Positions 6,804 through 12,843 of a stretch of 24,898 bases of DNA are shown here, one piece after another. Numbering within the stretch: the stretch's first letter is position 1; each line of letters opens with the position of its first letter. Origin of the DNA: a virus; IMG/VR virus record IMGVR_UViG_3300035698_002520, positions 1-24,898 of that record, one strand, 5' to 3'. A program made the position numbers and the translations under genes. The notes under the pieces are model-generated. The model saw only the letters and a program-made list of their open reading frames with translations. It did no database searches and was not told the origin of the DNA.

Positions 6804-8018
6804 TTAATTTTCTTTATTGAAACTTGTTCTTTTTGTAAAGTCTAGTTCTTCATCAAATATCCTATCCCAGTAATCAACAGCTTGTTTTAGTCTACCTAGT
6901 GTTTCTAATTTACATCTAACTGCATCTAAGAAATGGTCATTTCTTTTGACTGGTTCGTTTGGTGATAAGAAAGCTCCATTTTTATCTGTCGCCCACATAT
7001 AATTTCTATACTCTTTCAGTCCGTTTGAACTTCTTTTGGTTATGCTTATAGGTTGAGGTTGTACCATCTGTATGCCTGTTCTTACGCTATCTTTGCCTTT
7101 CTTACATGGTTGTATGTTAATCCCATAACTTCTAATCTCGTCTATGCTTTTAGGTTCTGCACTATCCGCTATCACAAGCCCACTTTTAAAGCCTTTTAAT
7201 GTTTGTGCTATCTCGCTATTAAACATTCCTCTCTGATATAAACATTCATCTAATATCCAACCTCCGTTATAGTAATATACTGCAACAATAGCTGTTGGGT
7301 CGTTGGTATATCCAAAGTCTAATCCATAACCCTCTAGTCTAGCTTCGTGAGGTACTTTATCTATTACTTTCCAGCCTTTGTATATTCTACCTTCTATTTC
7401 TCCATGTAATCCTAATCCGTAGACGTTCCACCAGTTCTTATCTCCTTTATGTGATTCTATGTCGTCAATTATATTTTGGTCTAAAGCTTCTAAACAATCA
7501 AGGTAAGTAAGTCTTAGGAAATCATGGTCTCTTTTATCTTTAATGTTTTCGTCATACCAGTATTCTTCACTCGGATTCCAATCTAACCACATTACTTCTT
7601 TAGTTCTTACTAATAGTTGGTCAAATATCTCCCATGCCATAGCGTGTTGTGCTTCGTTTACAAATCCTGTATCACGTCTACCACCTTTAGCCTTTCCTAG
7701 CTTATCAACTGCTAAAAAGTTTATAGTTGTTTTGGTGTGAAAAGTGTAAGTCTTTTCTGTCGAGTTCCATCTCTTGTCTTCCCAATAACCATTAGAAATC
7801 ATTATGCTTTTAAAATCCTTTATAGCTCCATTCTTTAGGTGTGGGTAACTTTCAGCAAATATATCACACTTCTTGTTATCATGTGTTTGTGCATAATCTA
7901 TATGCCAAACTAATATAGATATAGTTTTACTAGCTGATGTTCCACCTGTTACTGCTCTAATCCTTTTCTTTAGTTGGAATATCTTTTTTGTGGCTTGAGT
8001 GTTTTGAAAGACCTCCAT
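6804..8018 (-). CDS. terL: Terminase large subunit
   Basis: A 404-aa packaging motor. The N-terminal ATPase has Walker A TGGTSASKT at residues 24-32 and Walker B-like GFVNEAQ at 118-124, where the acidic residues ready the hydrolytic water. The C-terminal RNase H-like nuclease has its acidic metal ligands at DFGYTND (234-240), ADSAEP (284-289) and NDHFLDAVR (360-368). The enzyme translocates DNA into the procapsid and cuts concatemers. It starts 62 nt inside the end of the small-subunit gene and precedes portal, scaffold and coat. Somewhat short for the family but with all key motifs. Confidence 0.95.
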   Translation of the reverse strand: MEVFQNTQATKKIFQLKKRIRAVTGGTSASKTISILVWHIDYAQTHDNKKCDIFAESYPHLKNGAIKDFKSIMISNGYWEDKRWNSTEKTYTFHTKTTINFLAVDKLGKAKGGRRDTGFVNEAQHAMAWEIFDQLLVRTKEVMWLDWNPSEEYWYDENIKDKRDHDFLRLTYLDCLEALDQNIIDDIESHKGDKNWWNVYGLGLHGEIEGRIYKGWKVIDKVPHEARLEGYGLDFGYTNDPTAIVAVYYYNGGWILDECLYQRGMFNSEIAQTLKGFKSGLVIADSAEPKSIDEIRSYGINIQPCKKGKDSVRTGIQMVQPQPISITKRSSNGLKEYRNYMWATDKNGAFLSPNEPVKRNDHFLDAVRCKLETLGRLKQAVDYWDRIFDEELDFTKRTSFNKEN

Positions 8019-8271
8019 ATATTGGTATTATTTCTAATTTATCTCCTTTATTATCTCCCATTTTATTAACCATGTCTTTAGTAACAACAGGCAAACACAT
8101 TTCTTTTATCCTAGTGTACTCTTTATCATTCATACCGACTAAGTTGGTTAAGGCTTTAACATATTTACCTCTTGCTTTCTCCACTAATAAATCATTCAGC
8201 CTTTCTTCTCTTGCTGATTTTCTACCTGACCCTGGTCTTACACCACCTCTATTGTTCTTTCTTCCATCCAT
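7957..8271 (-). CDS. terS: Terminase small subunit (putative)
   Basis: A 104-aa protein whose N-terminus carries NRGGVRPGSGRKSAREERL, the Gly/Arg-rich motif common at the start of phage small terminase proteins. It would recognise the packaging site and hand DNA to the large subunit. Its 62-nt overlap with terL supports coupling. The protein is short and the C-terminal part (LSKHSSHKKDIPTKEKD) is basic and probably disordered. The motif is also found on other phage DNA-binding proteins, so the name rests on context. Confidence 0.7.
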   Translation of the reverse strand: MDGRKNNRGGVRPGSGRKSAREERLNDLLVEKARGKYVKALTNLVGMNDKEYTRIKEMCLPVVTKDMVNKMGDNKGDKLEIIPIYGGLSKHSSHKKDIPTKEKD

Positions 8272-8290
8272 TTTGGTTAATCATTTTTAA

Positions 8291-8446
8291 TTATTTAATA
8301 TTAGCTATTTCTTTCCGTAACAAGCAATCTTTACAGCATGGGTGTTTTATAAGTTTATTTAAAAGCTTAATTACATCTACTTCGTCTATTATGTTTCTTC
8401 TGTAAGAGTTTTTAATCTCTTTTAAGTCTTTAATAATGCAATTCAT
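8291..8446 (-). CDS. Small Cys-containing protein (51 aa)
   Basis: A 51-codon frame (MNCIIKDLKEIKNSYRRNII ... KHPCCKDCLLRKE). The CCKDC cluster could bind a metal. It overlaps the preceding zinc-ribbon gene by 4 nt (ATGA) and leads into the small terminase gene. Coding is supported by the overlap pattern and composition; function unknown. Confidence 0.55.
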   Translation of the reverse strand: MNCIIKDLKEIKNSYRRNIIDEVDVIKLLNKLIKHPCCKDCLLRKEIANIK

Positions 8447-8571
8447 CTCTTTGTAAACTTATAATCTTTAATTTCGCTACCACAATTATCACATCTCCAT
8501 AACTTTATTCTCTTTAGCCAATGTCTGTAACCTTTATCACACCAGTTACATTTTCTAGGCTTCTTATTCAT
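8443..8571 (-). CDS. Small zinc-ribbon protein (42 aa)
   Basis: A 42-aa basic protein with two CxxC knuckles: KCNWCDKG and RCDNCGSE, separated by a Lys/Arg/Trp-rich stretch (RHWLKRIKLW). This is the pattern of a minimal zinc ribbon that binds nucleic acid or protein. It overlaps both neighbours by 4 nt, so three tiny genes form a coupled set ahead of the terminase genes. Confidence 0.65.
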   Translation of the reverse strand: MNKKPRKCNWCDKGYRHWLKRIKLWRCDNCGSEIKDYKFTKR

Positions 8572-8714
8572 TTGCTATGCAGTTTTTCAGGCATTTCATT
8601 ATATTTAATTGTGTCTGAAAAGTTTTTGTTTGGTTCTCCACATGTAGGACATAAAATAAAACCTTCTGTTGAAGATACTTTGTCTAGGTTAGTGTTACAT
8701 TTGTTACAATTCAT
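8568..8714 (-). CDS. Small zinc-ribbon protein (48 aa)
   Basis: A 48-aa protein with CNKCNTN and CPTCGEP, a classic four-cysteine zinc ribbon. I chose the ATG at 8714 (MNCNKCNTNL) rather than the longer frame from 8765, because it has the A/T-rich leader TTATATCTATATG used in this genome and the extra 17 residues look non-coding. It is the first gene after a 250-nt structured leader with its own promoter. Confidence 0.65.
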   Translation of the reverse strand: MNCNKCNTNLDKVSSTEGFILCPTCGEPNKNFSDTIKYNEMPEKLHSK

Positions 8715-8960
8715 ATAGATATAATAAAAAGCCTTAGTTAAAATCCATTGTTTCGTTCTAAACACAAAAGCGAGCTATTAAAGCCTTGTTGACGTCTTTT
8801 GTATAATAAACGAGAACTGCAGACTTTAATTAAAGCTCATTGTTCCGTTATGTTGTTATGTAAATTATTTGCATTTGAAAGGAGATGTAAGTTCTAGTTT
8901 GAGATAGTATCTCCTTTAGCCCTTTTTTAAAAAAATAGGCGTTGTTTATCTCATACTACT
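8715..8960 (-). ncRNA. Structured untranslated leader or non-coding RNA region
   Basis: About 245 nt without a convincing gene, between a sigma-70 promoter and the zinc-ribbon genes. Minus-strand folds include a perfect 9-bp stem AAAGGAGAT/ATCTCCTTT (8879-8921) and a longer interrupted stem pairing GAGCT plus TAAAGTC with GGCTTTA plus AGCTC (about 8774-8845), with the palindrome GACGTC between its arms. No T-run follows on this strand, though TTTTTT follows the 9-bp stem on the plus strand. It could be a cis-acting leader or a separate small RNA; no family recognised. Confidence 0.4.
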
Positions 8961-8990
8961 AGTTTAACATTTTTCTTTATAGATTGTCAA
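8961..8990 (-). promoter_or_regulatory. Sigma-70 promoter
   Basis: Minus strand TTGACA (8985-8990), 18-nt spacer, TAAACT (8961-8966). The -35 is perfect and is preceded by AGCTA, giving AGCTATTGACA, the same 11 bases found at the 15285 promoter. It lies inside the end of the small gene 8964-9101 and would drive the leader and the zinc-ribbon/terminase genes. Confidence 0.65.
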
Positions 8991-9101
8991 TAGCTCTTCT
9001 TCTTCTAACTCAAACTTAATCCTTCTCTTTTCTGATTCTGTTCTTTTCTTTTCGTGTTTCCACAATTCTGTGAACTCACTTTCATGTATTATTTGTTTCA
9101 T
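8964..9101 (-). CDS. Small charged helical protein (45 aa)
   Basis: A 45-codon frame starting MKQIIHESEFTELWKHEKKR and continuing with Glu/Arg-rich helix (TESEKRRIKFELEEEELLTI). The ATG overlaps the TGA of the methyltransferase frame by 4 nt, the usual coupling here. Likely a single amphipathic helix or coiled coil. Function unknown. Confidence 0.5.
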   Translation of the reverse strand: MKQIIHESEFTELWKHEKKRTESEKRRIKFELEEEELLTIYKEKC

Positions 9102-9842
9102 TTATTTAGACGTTCTTTTATTATATCAATATACTTCTGTTCTTTTTCTATCAAAATGTAGTTTCTGTTAAGGTTTTTACAGGCTACTCCAGTTGTTCCA
9201 CTACCAGCTGTAAAATCAAGGACTGTTTCATTTTCGTTAGTGTATGTTTTTATTAGATATTCCATTAGTGCTACTGGTTTTTGTGTTGGGTGTGGTGGGT
9301 TGTGTTCTGAATTAAACTTTAGTATTGTTTCGTGGAAGCCTGTATCCTTCTGAAAGTAATTTCCTTTATCGACACAGTGCATTAATTTACCTCCTTTATT
9401 ATTTCTACTGTTTTTTATTGGCTTTATTAATCTTTTAAGATTAAATAGATTATACGTTGGGAACTTATAATAAAAAACAGAAATGTTTTCGTGATATTTC
9501 ATTGGGTTTTTTCTACATAATGCAAAGTTTCCAGCTTTTGATTTTCTCCAAATCCAATCATACTTATAATTCTTAATATTACTCATTCTAAGAGCTGAAC
9601 TGAATGGCTCACTTCCAAACAATACTATTGCTCCGTTAGGTTTTATTATTCTGTTTAAATGTTGCCACATTTCATCAAAAGGTATTACTGTGTCCCATTT
9701 ACAAGCTGTTGTTCCGTTAATAAGGCGGGTCACAAATGACTGCATCAACAATAACACCTTCTAAGATGAGTTTATCCATCTCTTTTAAGCATTCACCGTT
9801 GATTAGTCTGCAACCCGCCAATTTTTCGTTAAAATTTTTCAT
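9098..9842 (-). pseudogene. Amino-methyltransferase (N6-adenine/N4-cytosine type) with 4-nt frameshift after DPPY
   Basis: The first frame, from ATG 9842, reads MKNFNEKLAGCRLINGECLK and reaches the catalytic motif VICDPPY, then a TAA at 9717-9719. The remaining enzyme lies in another frame: GTTACKWDTVIPFDEMW, GAIVLFGSEPFSSALRMS, NPPHPTQKPVALMEYLI and the AdoMet site VLDFTAGSGTTGVACKN. Removing the four bases TAAC at 9716-9719 joins DPPY directly to GTTACKWD, as in intact relatives. Motif order DPPY before the FTAGSGTT site is the beta class. The gene may be dead, or UAU-UAA-C may allow +1 slippage giving DPPYNGTT. The scar lies where the upstream remnant at 10352-10441 also breaks. Confidence 0.8.
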
Positions 9843-9871
9843 AATAAATAATCTTTTATATTTTTTTTCAT

Positions 9872-10324
9872 TTAATTCCACTCGACCTGTGAAATATCGT
9901 TTTTTGCTCTATTTTCAAACCAAGACAAGAACTGTAAATTATTTACTAATTTTGAGCCACCATTACTTTTAGCCTCGATATGGTCTAAAGATGGTTTTAT
10001 CCATTTATCACCAGTTTCTACCCACTTATCAAAATAATAATTAAATGCTTTGTCGTTATAAAATTTTTCTATATATTCGCAATATATTTCATTATTAAAC
10101 CCCTGATAATCTCTTTTTCTTGAAATGCTCTTATTAAGATATTTTAGTTTTTCTACATCTTCAAATTTCATTAACCAAGCCAAATCAACATCGTATTTCA
10201 AGTGAGCCTTCATATTTTTATAAAGACTTTCTTTTGGCATTTTTTTCCCCTTTGACCAAGTTGTCCTTCCTTTACAGGCACGACTTATATTGGTTCTATG
10301 TTGTTTTGTAAATTTTCTTTTCAT
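9872..10324 (-). CDS. HNH homing endonuclease-like protein with NUMOD3-like N-terminus
   Basis: A 150-aa protein. The N-terminus FTKQHRTNISRACKGRTTWS resembles NUMOD3 DNA-binding modules of phage homing endonucleases. The C-terminal catalytic part has LDHIEAKSNGGSKLVNNLQF and then WFENRAKND, which provide the HNH histidine, asparagines and metal-binding geometry. It would cut one or both strands at a specific site. The gene separates a truncated methyltransferase start from a second methyltransferase start, both broken at the DPP(Y) motif, so that motif is the likely insertion site. It is unlike the HNH protein at 17128-17550. Confidence 0.8.
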   Translation of the reverse strand: MKRKFTKQHRTNISRACKGRTTWSKGKKMPKESLYKNMKAHLKYDVDLAWLMKFEDVEKLKYLNKSISRKRDYQGFNNEIYCEYIEKFYNDKAFNYYFDKWVETGDKWIKPSLDHIEAKSNGGSKLVNNLQFLSWFENRAKNDISQVEWN

Positions 10325-10328
10325 ACTT

Positions 10329-10345
10329 GTAGTATATCATACTAC
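10329..10345 (-). repeat. Perfect inverted repeat upstream of HNH gene
   Basis: GTAGTAT-GAT-ATACTAC, 7-bp arms, five bases before the HNH start codon and overlapping a possible -10 (TATACT, 10331-10336). It could be an operator for the endonuclease gene or a translation-blocking hairpin. Confidence 0.4.
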
Positions 10346-10351
10346 TTGCTG

Positions 10352-10441
10352 TTATGCAACAGGAGGGTCACAAATTATTGCATCTATGCTTTCTGGTTCT
10401 ATGTCCATCATTTCTTCTAAACAATCTCCATATATAATCAT
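10352..10441 (-). pseudogene. Truncated 5' remnant of an amino-methyltransferase
   Basis: Twenty-nine codons: MIIYGDCLEEMMDIEPESID then AIICDPP, followed by two unrelated codons and TAA. GDCLEEM and IICDPP are the standard opening of beta-class phage methyltransferases, including catalytic motif IV. The frame ends right at the motif, and an HNH gene follows. Its sequence differs clearly from the second start at 9842 (GECLKEM, VICDPPY), so it is not a simple tandem duplication. Confidence 0.7.
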
Positions 10442-10464
10442 CTTATTCACTTTTAAAAATTAGT

Positions 10465-10495
10465 GGTGAGATATGTAGATTATACATACCCCACC
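10465..10495 (-). terminator. Strong hairpin, probable terminator after HNH gene 10499-10777
   Basis: Minus strand 13-bp stem (GGTGGGGTATGTA with TACATATCTCACC, two G-T wobbles) and 5-nt loop TAATC. A T-run (ATTTTT) follows after a few bases. It separates the HNH gene from the methyltransferase remnant. On the plus strand the same positions give two mismatches, which argues for the minus strand, although TTTTT follows directly there. Confidence 0.55.
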
Positions 10496-10498
10496 TTT

Positions 10499-10777
10499 TT
10501 ATCTAACGTAGCAAGTTCGTTGCTTGTTAGAATACTTTGACTTTCTTCTACTGATTACTACTTCTTCTCCTGAAAGCCATTGTTTTGTTATTTTTCTATA
10601 CTCTTCTTGCGATAATCTTCTACCATAAGGGATTATCTTTTCGATTTCGTTATGACACATTTGACACAAGTATAATACACTTTCGTTTCTTCCGAAGAAT
10701 CTTTTTGGGTAAACGTGGTGACGAGTAAGTCTTTTTATTTTGCAACACTTACAACAGAAACCTGTCTTGCATGTCAT
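10499..10777 (-). CDS. HNH endonuclease
   Basis: A 92-aa compact HNH nuclease: N-terminal zinc knuckle CCKCCKIKRL, then TRHHVYPKRFFGRN with the catalytic His pair, then LCQMCHNEIEK supplying the second cysteine pair and final His. A basic C-terminal tail (ISRRKSKYSNKQR) could hold DNA. It has a strong Shine-Dalgarno site (AGGAGG, 7 nt before ATG), rare in this genome, and a 4-nt overlap with the preceding small gene. It may be a homing nuclease or serve packaging/recombination; I cannot tell. Confidence 0.85.
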   Translation of the reverse strand: MTCKTGFCCKCCKIKRLTRHHVYPKRFFGRNESVLYLCQMCHNEIEKIIPYGRRLSQEEYRKITKQWLSGEEVVISRRKSKYSNKQRTCYVR

Positions 10778-10881
10778 TGCTTACCTCCTCTCAAGCATTT
10801 ATATATGTCATTTGCTATTAAACAGCTACTAACTAATATTTCCATTAAGATTGTTAATATAAGTTCTTTAGCTTTAAGCAT
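10774..10881 (-). CDS. Tiny hydrophobic protein (35 aa)
   Basis: A 35-codon frame MLKAKELILTILMEILVSSC with a single amphipathic or membrane-spanning helix, then NDIYKCLRGGKQ. It overlaps the preceding tiny gene and the following HNH gene. The HNH Shine-Dalgarno site lies within its last codons, so it may be mainly a coupling leader. Function unknown. Confidence 0.45.
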   Translation of the reverse strand: MLKAKELILTILMEILVSSCLIANDIYKCLRGGKQ

Positions 10882-11014
10882 TATCACACCCCATTATTTT
10901 ACAAATTCCATTCATTAGTTTTTGTCCTACTTCTCTTATCACTAAGAAAGAGATTATGAATACCACTAGTGTAAACGCTTTAAAGATTGTCTTTATTATC
11001 CTTAGAGTTTTCAC
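10874..11014 (-). CDS. Small single-span membrane protein (46 aa, GTG start)
   Basis: A 46-codon frame with GTG start directly after the previous stop, reading KTLRIIKTIFKAFTLVVFII then SFLVIREVGQ. The hydrophobic stretch of about 18 residues is a clear membrane span. Purine-rich AGGGGGGAG precedes the start. Could be a small inner-membrane peptide such as a superinfection or lysis modulator, but nothing specific is recognisable. Confidence 0.45.
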   Translation of the reverse strand: MKTLRIIKTIFKAFTLVVFIISFLVIREVGQKLMNGICKIMGCDNA

Positions 11015-11155
11015 TTACTCCCCCCTTACGCAATCATTTATTTTGTTTAAATCTCTTGTTATATCATCTATACAGTCGCCTTTTATTACATTACCAGAAT
11101 TTGTTATAGCGATTAATCTGTTATTATGTGAAACTAAATTTATTATTTTTTCCAT
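11015..11155 (-). CDS. Small protein (46 aa), function unknown
   Basis: A 46-codon frame starting MEKIINLVSHNNRLIAITNS, with the leader AAAAATATATG typical of genuine starts here. The sequence looks like a small beta hairpin followed by a helix. It abuts the next gene with no gap. Function unknown. Confidence 0.5.
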   Translation of the reverse strand: MEKIINLVSHNNRLIAITNSGNVIKGDCIDDITRDLNKINDCVRGE

Positions 11156-11165
11156 ATATTTTTGT

Positions 11166-11209
11166 AAGCCTTTGAGGGCTAGACTTCCCAGCTTTCGCCC
11201 TCTAGGCTT
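11166..11209. ncRNA. Two-part hairpin upstream of small-gene operon
   Basis: Arms AAGCCT-GAGGGC and GCCCTC-AGGCTT pair over 12 bp with a TT/T internal loop; the minus-strand loop begins with the very stable GCGAAAGC mini-hairpin. On the plus strand a T-rich run (TTTTT ACTTTTT) follows, as in a terminator. On the minus strand it forms the 5' leader of gene 11015-11155. Strand and role are open. Confidence 0.45.
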
Positions 11210-11288
11210 TTTACTTTTTAATCCTCCTAAACTTCTGAACTATTTATACTTTTTGACAAGCTATTAATTGTTCTATCGTGTTAAGAAG

Positions 11289-11395
11289 ATATTATTATGT
11301 TTTAGCTAGACAGATTGACTTTCAATCTGCCAGCGTATTCCCATGCTACGTATTTTCCTGCTGGGTTTGAACGTCCAGCTAGAACACAATAATAT
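11289..11395. ncRNA. Cloverleaf-like structured element
   Basis: A 17-bp outer stem (11289-11305 with 11379-11395, one mismatch and one wobble on either strand) encloses three hairpins: CAGATTG/CAATCTG (11311-11329), CGTA/TACG (11334-11350) and GCTGG/CCAGC (11360-11379). No coding frame fits. It resembles a tRNA in outline but lacks a proper anticodon loop, TTC loop and CCA. The pattern of wobbles does not decide the strand. No known RNA family recognised. Confidence 0.5.
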
Positions 11396-11401
11396 TGCTC
11401 G

Positions 11402-11434
11402 GTAGATAAGGGGTCGTATTGACCCCAAATCTAC
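11402..11434. repeat. Long hairpin downstream of SSB-like gene
   Basis: GTAGAT and ATCTAC pair at the base, GGGGTC and GACCCC above, with a symmetrical 2/2 internal loop and a 5-nt loop. It lies 8 nt beyond the SSB-like stop and may stabilise or end that transcript, although no T-run follows on the minus strand. Confidence 0.55.
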
Positions 11435-11441
11435 TTTACTA

Positions 11442-12029
11442 CTAGAAGGGGATATCTTCTGTCTTTATTTCTTTTCTTGCTTCATCCATAGCTTCCATAC
11501 CTGTTTTCTTTTCATTCTTAACTCTAGCATTTTCTTTTTCTTCATCTGATAGCTTTTTTAAATCTGTCATTACTGCATTGTAGTCTGTGATGTTGTCAAA
11601 GGTTTTTCCACCTTTAGATGTTTTAGGTTCTACTGAAATCATTACTTGGTTTCCGATAAAAGAGTTTAAAAGTCCTCCTTGTATTCCACCTGCAATTTCT
11701 TCTTCTGTTAAGTTTCTTTTTAAAAAGGCTTCTGTGATTCTGTAAAGATTATTTTTTCCATTCTTTCCTTCATATAGAAAGCTATGTCCGAAATTCTCCC
11801 ATACGTTTCTTCCTCTTAAATCTTTGTCGCCATCTTTACCTTGTAATAAAGTAAACTGATAACTGATGTCTGTTTGAAATTCTTTTTGTGATGTCTTGCC
11901 CATTTTAGAATCATAGGTTTCATTTTCATTAGCCTTGATGTCTAAAAGTTCTACTTGATAAATTCCTTTGGGGAGGGGAGGATATTCTTGTGATTCCTTC
12001 TTCTCGAAGGTCATGGTATCTTCTAACAT
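11442..12029 (-). CDS. Phage single-stranded DNA-binding-like protein (DUF669-type)
   Basis: A 195-aa protein. The core PKGIYQVELLDIKANENETY, ISYQFTLLQGKDGDKDLRGR and VWENF look like the OB-fold strands of DUF669-type phage ssDNA-binding proteins. NLYRITEAFLKRNLTEEEI follows. The C-terminus is acidic and ends TEDIPF, very close to the DDDIPF tip by which bacterial SSB recruits repair and replication partners. It would coat single-stranded DNA during phage replication and recombination. It sits in the block with the replication initiator-like and NinG-like genes. An internal ATG at residue 6 (MTFEKK) is an alternative start. Confidence 0.7.
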   Translation of the reverse strand: MLEDTMTFEKKESQEYPPLPKGIYQVELLDIKANENETYDSKMGKTSQKEFQTDISYQFTLLQGKDGDKDLRGRNVWENFGHSFLYEGKNGKNNLYRITEAFLKRNLTEEEIAGGIQGGLLNSFIGNQVMISVEPKTSKGGKTFDNITDYNAVMTDLKKLSDEEKENARVKNEKKTGMEAMDEARKEIKTEDIPF

Positions 12030-12145
12030 TTTTTTAGAGGGATTCTACACCCTTATTATTTTATTAAGTTACTTCTACAAGCGTGTTTATCGGCGATTTA
12101 AGGCACTGTAAGCGATTTTATAGCCCATTTAGGTCTGTATATAGC

Positions 12146-12364
12146 TTAGAGCCTTTCTAGCAAGCCCATTGTTTCTTTTCTTCCTGCTTCAAACCAGTTT
12201 TCTTCATTAAAATCTCCATCTCCATATTTAGCCCAACTTCTGTTATCGCCCATAAATTGCAATGTTCCATCTTCATAATATCCTACGTGGGTTAATCCAC
12301 AACTTTCTGCTTCTAATATTTTTTCTTTTTCTTCTTGTTGTTTGTTTAATTCTAATTCACTCAT
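12146..12364 (-). CDS. Small acidic protein, function unknown
   Basis: A 72-aa protein: N-terminal Glu/Gln-rich helix (LELNKQQEEKEKILEAES), then a small beta-type core (THVGYYEDGTLQFMGDNRSW). The start uses the leader AAATAATATG. The following 116 nt to the SSB-like gene hold no gene I can support, only repeated AAATCGC words. No family recognised. Confidence 0.55.
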   Translation of the reverse strand: MSELELNKQQEEKEKILEAESCGLTHVGYYEDGTLQFMGDNRSWAKYGDGDFNEENWFEAGRKETMGLLERL

Positions 12365-12374
12365 ATTATTTACC

Positions 12375-12632
12375 TTAAAATTTAATAAACTTAGGTTTTG
12401 TTGCTTCTAAATCTATATTATCACAAAGTTCCTCTACTAATGTTTTATGCCATTTAAGGAATGCTCTTTGATTTTTAATTATTCCAATTTTAAAAAAGAA
12501 GTATTCTATTTTATCTGTTAAACTCCTTGATGCTTTTGGTATTTTACCAGCAAATGCCCATTCTTTCTTTTCTGAACAGTCTTCATAATTATCAGATATA
12601 TATTTTTTTATTCTGTTAATTGTTTCTTCCAT
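12375..12632 (-). CDS. Small protein, function unknown
   Basis: An 85-aa protein starting MEETINRIKKYISDNYEDCS. I prefer ATG 12632, which lies one base after the previous stop (TAATATG), over the longer frame from 12650, which would overlap that gene by 17 nt. The middle is aromatic and basic (KIEYFFFKIGIIKNQRAFLKW is the densest stretch). No motif recognised. Confidence 0.55.
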   Translation of the reverse strand: MEETINRIKKYISDNYEDCSEKKEWAFAGKIPKASRSLTDKIEYFFFKIGIIKNQRAFLKWHKTLVEELCDNIDLEATKPKFIKF

Positions 12633-12633
12633 A

Positions 12634-12843
12634 TTAGTTTGCTTCGACACCTATGTCGATTAATTTATTTCTTAAAGCCATTTGTTTTTTATTCCTATAT
12701 AACCATTTAATAAGGTTAAAGGTTTTAAGGTCTACTTTATTTAAAGCTGAGAATAAAGTATCTGTTTTAAATTGTGTTTTAATCATATCATCTTCTTTTA
12801 GGGTGTCTTTTAGAAATGATACTTGGTTAAGAGTTGGTTTCAT
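12634..12843 (-). CDS. Small protein, function unknown
   Basis: A 69-aa mostly helical protein (MKPTLNQVSFLKDTLKEDDM ... FNLIKWLYRNKKQMALRNKL). Its start lies 17 nt inside the end of the ribbon-helix-helix gene, suggesting coupled expression. No domain recognised. Confidence 0.55.
   Translation of the reverse strand: MKPTLNQVSFLKDTLKEDDMIKTQFKTDTLFSALNKVDLKTFNLIKWLYRNKKQMALRNKLIDIGVEAN

Larger units (their letters stand above)
9720..10360 (-). mobile_element. Putative HNH endonuclease element inserted in a methyltransferase gene
   Basis: This segment runs from the break after DPP in the truncated methyltransferase start (10361) to the end of the second DPPY codon (9720). It holds an HNH gene and a different methyltransferase 5' end. 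The right border carries the TAAC scar. A possible promoter, TTGCAT-17 nt-TATACT, begins at the left border. The boundaries are inferred from where the two coding fragments stop matching; they are not defined by terminal repeats. Confidence 0.55.

Noticed and set aside
8715-8765. N-terminal extension of the zinc-ribbon protein (start at 8765)
   Set aside because: The 17 extra residues look non-coding, and the internal ATG has the leader typical of this genome.
9736-9972. Plus-strand 78-aa frame over the methyltransferase 5' end
   Set aside because: Antisense to the clear IICDPPY coding sequence and to the HNH gene.
9720-10441. Group I intron or intein in the methyltransferase gene
   Set aside because: The segment before the enzyme body is itself a complete methyltransferase 5' end with its own ATG, and I see no intron core (P3/P7) or intein splice motifs. 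A replaced 5' end explains it better.
10956-11267. Plus-strand 103-aa frame
   Set aside because: It overlaps three well-spaced minus-strand small genes and a hairpin, and its hydrophobic composition is typical of the antisense of AT-rich coding DNA.
11298-11386. tRNA gene
   Set aside because: Acceptor-like and T-arm-like stems exist, but there is no valid anticodon loop, the T loop lacks TTC, and CCA is missing. Reported as a structured element instead.
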